A stretch of DNA of 6,085 nucleotides from Promethearchaeota archaeon. Lineage in GTDB: Archaea > Asgardarchaeota > Lokiarchaeia > Sigyniarchaeales > SOKP01. The stretch lies in assembly GCA_030612905.1 (NCBI GenBank), contig JAUWNA010000136.1, positions 1-6,085 on the forward strand, given 5' to 3'. A model generated the notes under the pieces. The model searched no databases, was not told the DNA's origin, and worked only from the letters and a program-made list of their open reading frames with translations. Numbering within the stretch: the first letter of the stretch is position 1; each line of letters begins with the position of its first letter. Positions 1-4,769 of the stretch are shown here, piece by piece. The position numbers were made by a program, and so were the translations under genes.

Positions 1-20
1 TGTATAGAAATAAGATTTGT

Positions 21-27
21 TAAAAAG
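21..27 (-). terminator. T-run downstream of tRNA-Arg
   Basis: On the minus strand a CTTTTTA run begins about a dozen nucleotides after the tRNA discriminator. Archaeal RNA polymerase commonly terminates at such oligo-T tracts without a hairpin. Short signal, position only. Confidence 0.4.
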
Positions 28-37
28 AGATATTTAA

Positions 38-142
38 CAGGCTCGGAGGGATTTGAACCCTCAATCTTCGCCTTAGGAGGGCGCTGCTTACTCTTCCGAA
101 AAGATTTCTTTCGAAAACTTATCCAGACTGGGCCACGAGCCT
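38..142 (-). tRNA. tRNA-Arg (anticodon CCU), intron-containing
   Basis: Decodes AGG arginine codons. On the minus strand the 5' acceptor strand AGGCTCG (142-136) pairs perfectly over 7 bp with CGAGCCT (45-39), with G38 as the discriminator. The T arm is GAGGG/CCCTC around the 7-nt loop TTCAAAT (62-46). The anticodon arm is CGCC/GGCG around the loop CTCCTAA (79-73), giving anticodon CCT at 77-75; the outermost stem pair (84/68) is a G-A mismatch. The D arm begins GCCCAGTCTGG at 133, and its 3' half completes only if 117-88 is removed, after which G133-C86, C132-G87 and C131-G118 pair. The mature RNA would be 75 nt. CCA is not encoded (GTTA follows at 38-35). The tRNA identity is secure from the acceptor, T and anticodon arms; the D-arm solution depends on the intron. 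Confidence 0.88.
88..117 (-). other. Predicted tRNA intron at position 23/24 (D arm)
   Basis: This 30-nt segment interrupts the D stem of tRNA-Arg. Removing exactly 117-88 joins G118 (position 23) to G87 (position 24) and restores a 3-bp D stem. The segment forms its own hairpin: TTTTCGAAA (117-109) pairs with TTTCGGAAG (101-93), nine pairs including two G-U, closing a 7-nt loop. The exon-side helix 126-124 (CTG) can pair with 86-84 (CAG), and the spacing leaves 3-nt bulges at 119-117 and 89-87. That is the geometry of an archaeal bulge-helix-bulge site cut after the second nucleotide of each bulge, and it predicts the same borders. The central 4-bp helix (123-120 with 93-90) is poor, with one A-U and one G-U, so a strict motif is not met. 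Confidence 0.68.
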
Positions 143-162
143 TTATATATAAAAGATTCTAG

Positions 163-172
163 TAATATATTC
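163..172 (-). promoter_or_regulatory. Possible TATA box for tRNA-Arg
   Basis: An AATATATT core (164-171) is centred about 25 nt upstream of the mature tRNA 5' end, the usual distance for an archaeal TATA element. A second A/T alternation, TTATATATAA, directly abuts the tRNA at 143-152 but is too close to act as the box. The whole 143-261 gap is AT-rich and must also carry the divergent promoter for the HNH gene; TATTTTAAAA near 203-212 is a weak candidate for that. Confidence 0.35.
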
Positions 173-261
173 CATATATGTTTTTTGATTCTTAATAAAT
201 CATATTTTAAAAATCCATCTACGACCATGTTATTATTTTGTTTTTTATTTTTCTTAAAAAT

Positions 262-1194
262 ATGACTATAAAGAATAAGAATCCAAGAAGAAATAAACTT
301 TACAATGATGGAGAAAGAAAGGAATGTGGAAAATGTCATGAGATCAAGTCTCATGAATATTTTAGAAAGAGACAAGGGCGTTTAAGGTCCATTTGTGAAG
401 ATTGCAGACAAAAAATGCATGCAATTAATAACTTTAAGAAACAAATTAAAATAATTACCTTACTATTTGATAAAAGATGTCACAATTGCCATAGTGGGCT
501 TCAAATTTTACCTGCGATGGAATTTCATCACTTGAATCCGTACTCCAAAAAGTATTCATGGAGAGTCTTAAGAGGAAGAAATATAGATGAGATAATTAGA
601 ATTATTAAAAACGAGAATCTTCAAGTTTTATGTAGAAACTGTCATAGTTGTGCAGAAATGACTAATTATGATAAATTTAAGGAGATTATCCTATCAGAGA
701 AATTATCAATTAATAATGTTGGAGAAATTGATGCCATAGTTTATGAAGAGATCAAAAGTAATATTAAATATCGATCTGAGTGTCTTAAAGGAGCTCAACA
801 TAGAGCAAGAATTAAATATAGAATTAAGAAATGGATCAAAAAGAGGATAATTATTGAAATCTTATATAATGGTGCTTGCATTGGTTGTCGAAACATGAGA
901 ATTAATGACAAATTACCTGCTTTAGATTTTCATCATCGAAACCCAAAGATAAAAGAATTTAAATGGGAAAAGTTGTCTAAACTTCCTATAAATAATATAA
1001 TTACCATTTTAAAGAATGAAGATTGTATTTGTTTATGCAAAAATTGCCATTCCTTAATCCATTCAATAAATTTTGAACAATTTTTTGATGAAATCTTTGA
1101 AAAGGAGAATGCATTAATGATAGATTTAGTGGAAGAAAGCTATTTGAAACTAAAAGAAAACATTAATAACTTTTCCTTTAGAGAAAAACTATAA
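262..1194 (+). CDS. Zinc-ribbon protein with two tandem HNH endonuclease domains
   Basis: A 310-aa protein, probably a DNA endonuclease or a DNA-binding derivative of one. From the ATG at 262, residues 22-48 form a small zinc ribbon (C22xxC25...C45xxC48) of the kind often seen ahead of phage-type HNH domains. HNH domain 1 (about 70-130) has CHNCH at 73-77, PAMEFHHLNP with H89/H90, and CRNCH at 124-128. After a basic linker rich in Lys/Arg (about 165-195), HNH domain 2 (about 200-267) repeats the plan with CIGC at 206-209, PALDFHHRNP with H224/H225, and CKNCH at 259-263. Both copies keep the His, Asn and His expected for catalysis and the zinc cysteines, and they resemble each other along their length, so this is an internal duplication. 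An in-frame TTG at 238 would add eight hydrophobic residues; the ATG fits better because the following residues are charged. There is no Shine-Dalgarno sequence. The substrate and any host-defence, homing or repair role cannot be read from the sequence. Confidence 0.85.
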   Translation: MTIKNKNPRRNKLYNDGERKECGKCHEIKSHEYFRKRQGRLRSICEDCRQKMHAINNFKKQIKIITLLFDKRCHNCHSGLQILPAMEFHHLNPYSKKYSWRVLRGRNIDEIIRIIKNENLQVLCRNCHSCAEMTNYDKFKEIILSEKLSINNVGEIDAIVYEEIKSNIKYRSECLKGAQHRARIKYRIKKWIKKRIIIEILYNGACIGCRNMRINDKLPALDFHHRNPKIKEFKWEKLSKLPINNIITILKNEDCICLCKNCHSLIHSINFEQFFDEIFEKENALMIDLVEESYLKLKENINNFSFREKL

Positions 1195-1217
1195 ATAAAA
1201 AATTAGAGATAATAGTG

Positions 1218-1231
1218 GGATATTTATATCC
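1218..1231. repeat. 14-nt palindrome GGATAT-TT-ATATCC
   Basis: Perfect 6-bp inverted repeat with a 2-nt centre in the 141-nt gap between the HNH gene and the Sm-like gene, 24 nt after the HNH stop and about 105 nt before the Sm start. It could be a dimeric regulator site or part of the HNH 3' end. The rest of the gap is A/T-rich, with a T7 run at 1303-1309 that could end HNH transcription and a TATA-like TTTAAATTAT at 1281-1290 that could serve the Sm gene. No small RNA is recognisable. Confidence 0.45.
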
Positions 1232-1335
1232 AAATTGCGATGGAATAAATAAATCAAAAGGTTTTAATTCTGAACTTTAATTTAAATTATTATTACAATA
1301 GATTTTTTTGAAATATTATTTTTAGTGTTATTATA

Positions 1336-1617
1336 ATGGAAAGAAAAAATTACCAAAGTAGACCAAACAGACCTATTGATTATTTAAAGAGTTCTGTGAA
1401 TAAGATCATATTAATTAAAGTTAAGAGGAATCGTTTATTTCGAGGTAAATTGGCCGGATTTGACGAACATCTTAACCTGTATCTAGAAGGAACAACTCAG
1501 CTTTTTGAGTACATAGATGAGGATGGTTCTGTCCACGAGGAGCACGAAACGCTTGGAGACATCGTTGTACGTGGCGATAATGTGATATTTGTAAATTTGG
1601 CCAATCCGGACGGTTAA
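1336..1617 (+). CDS. lsm: Sm-like archaeal protein (LSm / snRNP homologue)
   Basis: A 93-aa RNA-binding protein of the Sm/LSm family. Archaeal members assemble into heptameric rings that bind U-rich RNA and take part in RNA processing and turnover; the ring is a family property, not seen here. The Sm1 motif covers about residues 23-53, with GKLAGFDEHLNLYLEG (38-52) carrying the D43-H45-N47 signature. Sm2 is GDIVVRGDNVIFV (74-86), whose R79-G80-D81-N82 forms the other half of the uridine pocket. The N-terminal 20 residues are basic and Arg/Asn-rich. The segment between Sm1 and Sm2 is several residues longer than in compact archaeal Sm proteins and acidic (DEDGSVHEEHE, 61-71). It ends in a tandem TAA TAA. 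It stands alone; the ribosomal protein L37e gene that often follows archaeal lsm genes is not here. No Shine-Dalgarno precedes the ATG. Confidence 0.95.
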   Translation: MERKNYQSRPNRPIDYLKSSVNKIILIKVKRNRLFRGKLAGFDEHLNLYLEGTTQLFEYIDEDGSVHEEHETLGDIVVRGDNVIFVNLANPDG

Positions 1618-1738
1618 TAACGCTCTGAAATTAATCCTCTCGTTCTTGGAAATCCTTACATGATATTAAATCTCATTTAGATCAAATAAAAGCTTATTAG
1701 ATCGCAATTCTTTAGTAAATAGATAGGAATTGAAATTT

Positions 1739-1752
1739 GATTTTTAAATTAA
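1739..1752 (+). promoter_or_regulatory. Possible TATA box for the metallophosphoesterase gene
   Basis: TTTTTAAATT (1741-1750) in a 164-nt AT-rich gap lies about 36 nt upstream of the TTG start at 1782. A start site about 25 nt downstream would leave a leader of roughly 10 nt. No T-run terminator for the Sm gene is obvious in the rest of 1618-1781. Judged by composition and spacing only. Confidence 0.3.
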
Positions 1753-1781
1753 AAAACAATTTTACGAGAGATCCTTAAAAA

Positions 1782-3911
1782 TTGATCGAAGCTGAGAGTA
1801 TTAAACCCGAGAAGGCGTTATTGATAAGCCCAAATTTGGGACACCCTCTGTTTTTAGATATAGATCGTAAATTCGAGCAAAAAGAATTTGAAGCTAACTT
1901 ATTATTTGTAAGCAATATAAAAAATACCGATAATTTCGAGAAGTTCATTAAGCGCGCGTTAAACTTAATCCCCATTCTTGAATACAAGTGGAAATTAAAA
2001 GATTATTTCGAAAAAGAGAAAGAAGCACGATTGGAGAGAAAAAAGAAAAGAAGTATTTGGGATAAAGTTAAAAGTATATTTTCTCGGAAAAAAAAAAAGA
2101 AGGAAGAAGAATTACCACCCGTTTTGGAACTTACAGATTTTACTGGAAAAAAGTTTGATATTGTGCAAAATGAAAGAATCGAAACATTAAGGCCGCGAGC
2201 ATTTAGAGGGGATATAATAGAAGGGACTCTTTTGAAGGTAGAACCCATAAAAACCTGCGAGATTGATAGCATTAAATTTGACAGTTATTATAGTCCTCGA
2301 AATTACTTAATTAAATATGATATTTTTTCGGGTTTACACGAATTTTACAAGGCGACAATTCGTTTCAATTTATCGAAAGAAGTATTGGAATATTTAGAAA
2401 GTTTTAATTTTATAATGTTTGATCTTTGGCAAGAAATGCCCAATAAGGAGATTCGCGTTTCTTATCATTCAATCGTCGTTTCAAAAAATAAATGGAAAGA
2501 TTTTAAGTTCTTTCACGCGACAGATTTACACTTGGCAGAACGTAACGATAGAATTTACGAAATCGTTAAGAAATGGAATGTTTTAATGAGAAAATCAGAT
2601 CTTGGCGAACTTCTTGCCAAAGGTGCGAAAGCAGTTTCATTTTTTCAACGTTTAATAATAAAAAAACCAGAAGATAAAATTCCAATTAAAAGTACTGAAC
2701 CACTTCGTAAACGATTTATAAACCCTAACAATAACTTTAGAAAGTTTATTAAGCTTGTTAACAAGAAAGTAAATAAGAACGATTTGGATTTTGTCGTGAT
2801 AACAGGAGATTTAATAGATTTTGTGATTCTCTCCAAAATACCCACGGAAAAAAGAAAAACACTACATTTTAACTATAAGGATAGTAATTGGCGGATATTT
2901 AAAGAGATTCTGTTAAATTTTCCTCAAGAAAAAAGAAGAGGAATGGTTTCTGGAGAAGAAATACTCTGTCCTATATTTACTATTCCCGGTAACCACGATT
3001 ATCGCCCCTTTCATTACGACCTGCGTTGGGGTAATTTGTACAGAAAAATTGGTTTATTTCAAAACGAAGTATTGGCTTTGAACGAAGAGTTAATGGCAAA
3101 CCCAATTAGCTCAATAACTAAGAGCTTCAGCGCTTTGAAAGCATATTTGATAGAAATCAACTCTTCATTAGATTATAATATCAAGTTAGGAAATAATAAT
3201 TTTATTTTCTTAAATACTGGCTCAGATTCTTTTAAAAAGTTAATGGATTTTCTCAGTGGTCATCCATCGGTTACTGGAATTTCAGAAAAACATATTAAAT
3301 ATTTAGAAAATTTAATTAATCATAAGTTAGAACCAGAAAACAATACTTACCTTATGCTTCATGGACCGCCAATTAATCCAAAAAAAAAGATTAGCCCACT
3401 TAAACGGTATGCAATGTCAAAACCAGCCAAAAAATTAATTACAAAAATCGATGAATTTAAAGAATCCTTAATTAAAAAAACAGGTAAAAAACTTTCCTTA
3501 GCTCGAATTGATAACAAATTTGACGTGCAATATGGCGCAATCTCAACAAACTGGGAGAAACTTCTTAAATTTTGTTTAGATTTCTGTGTTCTTACGCTTT
3601 CAGGACATACCCACGAATTAAAAGAATTTAGATTGAGCGATCCACAAGGTTTAAAGACTGAAGTCGTCGACACACACACATCGCCTTTCAGTTTAATAAA
3701 ATTAGAAAATCCTGCGGTGATATATTACGATATTTATTCTGAACAATATGATAATCCAGAAGATATTGAAAATAACGCTCCCTTTGTCGTTCAAACGCCT
3801 GCACTGGGCTTAGGAAGCTATAAAAACCCTAAATCAGAAAGCGCTTTTCGAGAGATCGTTATTAAAAAAGGGAGACTCGCTTCTTTTAAAGTTAAATACT
3901 TAAATCGTTAA
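1782..3911 (+). CDS. Large calcineurin-like metallophosphoesterase
   Basis: A 709-aa protein whose C-terminal two-thirds is a calcineurin-type metallophosphoesterase with every metal-site motif: FHATDLH (D248, H250), TGDLID (342-346, D343), PGNHD (402-406, N404/H405), LMLHGPP (H527) and SGHTH (607-611). It should bind two metal ions and hydrolyse a phosphomonoester or phosphodiester; the substrate is unknown. Residues 1-245 are not a recognised domain: a stretch with SPNLGHPLFLDI (16-27), a Lys/Arg/Glu-rich segment (about 75-110), then probable beta strands ending at 234, perhaps an Ig-like sandwich as in other archaeal phosphoesterases. Spacing between motifs is long: about 90 residues from DxH to GDxxD and about 80 from H527 to GHTH, both Lys-rich. 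No signal peptide or membrane segment is seen, suggesting a cytoplasmic protein. The TTG start at 1782 is chosen because a TAA stop lies in frame at 1776 and no in-frame ATG occurs before residue 212. It converges with the next gene, 35 nt between stops. Confidence 0.88.
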   Translation: MIEAESIKPEKALLISPNLGHPLFLDIDRKFEQKEFEANLLFVSNIKNTDNFEKFIKRALNLIPILEYKWKLKDYFEKEKEARLERKKKRSIWDKVKSIFSRKKKKKEEELPPVLELTDFTGKKFDIVQNERIETLRPRAFRGDIIEGTLLKVEPIKTCEIDSIKFDSYYSPRNYLIKYDIFSGLHEFYKATIRFNLSKEVLEYLESFNFIMFDLWQEMPNKEIRVSYHSIVVSKNKWKDFKFFHATDLHLAERNDRIYEIVKKWNVLMRKSDLGELLAKGAKAVSFFQRLIIKKPEDKIPIKSTEPLRKRFINPNNNFRKFIKLVNKKVNKNDLDFVVITGDLIDFVILSKIPTEKRKTLHFNYKDSNWRIFKEILLNFPQEKRRGMVSGEEILCPIFTIPGNHDYRPFHYDLRWGNLYRKIGLFQNEVLALNEELMANPISSITKSFSALKAYLIEINSSLDYNIKLGNNNFIFLNTGSDSFKKLMDFLSGHPSVTGISEKHIKYLENLINHKLEPENNTYLMLHGPPINPKKKISPLKRYAMSKPAKKLITKIDEFKESLIKKTGKKLSLARIDNKFDVQYGAISTNWEKLLKFCLDFCVLTLSGHTHELKEFRLSDPQGLKTEVVDTHTSPFSLIKLENPAVIYYDIYSEQYDNPEDIENNAPFVVQTPALGLGSYKNPKSESAFREIVIKKGRLASFKVKYLNR
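2088..2098 (+). repeat. A11 homopolymer inside the metallophosphoesterase gene
   Basis: Eleven consecutive adenines encode part of the KKKKK run at residues 103-107. Runs this long are prone to polymerase slippage and to sequencing error. Gain or loss of one A leads to a stop within about 40 codons in either shifted frame, and the given frame continues through all catalytic motifs, so the length shown is probably right. A shorter A9 run lies at 3380-3388 in the same gene. Confidence 0.9.
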
Positions 3912-3946
3912 TTTAAACAATCTTGGTTGAATTTACTAAAGAGAAG

Positions 3947-4585
3947 TTAATCAATTAAGCTAGTTCCTAATTCAAATGCGCGTATATCTCTTGAAGAGTC
4001 TTCGTGAAATTCTCTTAAAATCGTTAACATTAACTTTTCATAAAATATATCTCGAAATTCTTTTACCCCTACTCCTAATGCTATTATAGTGCTGTAATTT
4101 GGTGTGTTAAAGCAATTAATTGAGAGCTCGTTGAAATCGAGCGCAAATACCTTCCTAGCCAATTGATCTAAAATATCAACAATTTGAGCAATCGAAGGAT
4201 ATATGATTTTCTTTTTCGAATCTTGGGTGCTTTGCTTAAAATCAATTTGATGAGTATTTAAAATTACCACAGTTTTTTCTGAAATGTATTTTAGATTTTT
4301 TAAAGTTTCAAGAGGTTCCAGTCCAAAAACTAAATGTGCGTCTCTTATAGGAATTTTCGAGGAATTAAGATCTTCTATAGTATAATTCTGATCGAGGGAA
4401 TATATCCTACTATCAATTAGATATCGAACAAACGCTTTCTTCGATCGTTTCTTTTTTGATTCATAGTCTAAGGTTGACCCAACAACCTTTTCAATTAAAA
4501 TACTTCTATCTCCGTACTCTTTTAATATGTTACGTAAAAATAAGATTTCCCGCTTATCTACTCCGGTTACCAGGACGTTATACAT
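3947..4585 (-). CDS. Divergent IorB-like / 2-oxoacid:ferredoxin oxidoreductase gamma-type protein
   Basis: A 212-aa protein that reads like the small (beta) subunit of indolepyruvate ferredoxin oxidoreductase, which partners IorA in converting aryl pyruvates to aryl-acetyl-CoA. Family-like features are the opening MYNVLVTGV, the AHLVFGLEPLETLKNL segment (83-98), VVILNTHQI (106-114), IIYPS (127-131) and the late NTPNYSTIIALGVGV (160-174). The usual glycine-rich GVGGQG after the first strand reads GVDKRE (8-13), and the conserved GMAQRGG-type segment is not recognisable; a Lys-rich stretch sits nearby (44-50). It may therefore be a paralogue with altered ligand binding or a non-catalytic partner. 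No iorA is present in the window. The ATG at 4585 is preferred over a TTG at 4600 because family members start MYN and because a TATA-like box lies about 29 nt upstream, implying a leaderless transcript. Family assignment is by pattern recognition. Confidence 0.72.
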   Translation of the reverse strand: MYNVLVTGVDKREILFLRNILKEYGDRSILIEKVVGSTLDYESKKKRSKKAFVRYLIDSRIYSLDQNYTIEDLNSSKIPIRDAHLVFGLEPLETLKNLKYISEKTVVILNTHQIDFKQSTQDSKKKIIYPSIAQIVDILDQLARKVFALDFNELSINCFNTPNYSTIIALGVGVKEFRDIFYEKLMLTILREFHEDSSRDIRAFELGTSLID

Positions 4586-4608
4586 ATCTCCAATTAGCAA
4601 TCACTTTA

Positions 4609-4620
4609 TTATTTAATAAT
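4609..4620 (-). promoter_or_regulatory. Probable TATA box for the IorB-like gene
   Basis: ATTATTAAATAA on the minus strand is centred about 29 nt upstream of the ATG at 4585. Archaeal transcription starts roughly 25 nt downstream of the box centre, so the transcript would begin at or next to the ATG, leaderless. This spacing argues against the TTG at 4600 as start. The GGAG (4591-4588) ahead of the ATG is too close to act as a normal Shine-Dalgarno. Confidence 0.5.
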
Positions 4621-4687
4621 TCTAGTTCTAAAAAATTCTCATCATTAATTATTTTTATTCATTAACAAAAAATACCTTGCTAACGTC

Positions 4688-4734
4688 AAAAAGGATAAAA
4701 AATAGCACTAAAATCGAGATTAAAAAAGAAAAGG
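4688..4734 (-). terminator. Tandem T-runs downstream of lpd
   Basis: On the minus strand, 36-82 nt after the lpd stop, come CTTTTCTTTTTTA (about 4733-4721) and then TATTTTTTATCCTTTTTG (about 4704-4687). Successive oligo-T tracts without a hairpin are typical archaeal intrinsic terminators. They separate lpd from the IorB-like gene. The rest of 4586-4769 holds only that gene's promoter. Confidence 0.55.
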
Positions 4735-4769
4735 ATATTAAAATGTAATTTGTATTTATTTATATAAGT

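Noticed and set aside
91..105. Alternative anticodon loop TTCGGAA (Pro CGG) within the insert
   Set aside because: The flanking bases cannot form a 5-bp stem around a 7-nt loop, whereas the CTCCTAA loop has a good GC stem and a standard variable region.
38..142. tRNA as an integration (att) site that brought in the HNH gene
   Set aside because: Integrases normally use the tRNA 3' end, which points away from the HNH gene. No duplicated tRNA fragment and no integrase are visible in the window.
88..375. Minus-strand open frame of 95 codons across the tRNA and the start of the HNH gene
   Set aside because: It overlaps the tRNA and lies antisense to the zinc-ribbon codons, with low-complexity content and no domain; best seen as chance in AT-rich DNA.
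2003..2272. Minus-strand open frames inside the phosphoesterase gene (also 1775-1987, 2645-2845 and 3359-3679)
   Set aside because: All are antisense to a well-supported coding region. Their Phe/Ser-rich composition is what Lys/Glu-rich genes give on the opposite strand.
4634..4660. C/D-box guide RNA suggested by ATGATGA on the minus strand
   Set aside because: No matching D box (CTGA) at a suitable distance and no C'/D' pair. The same search in 1195-1335 and 1618-1781 also found no full set.
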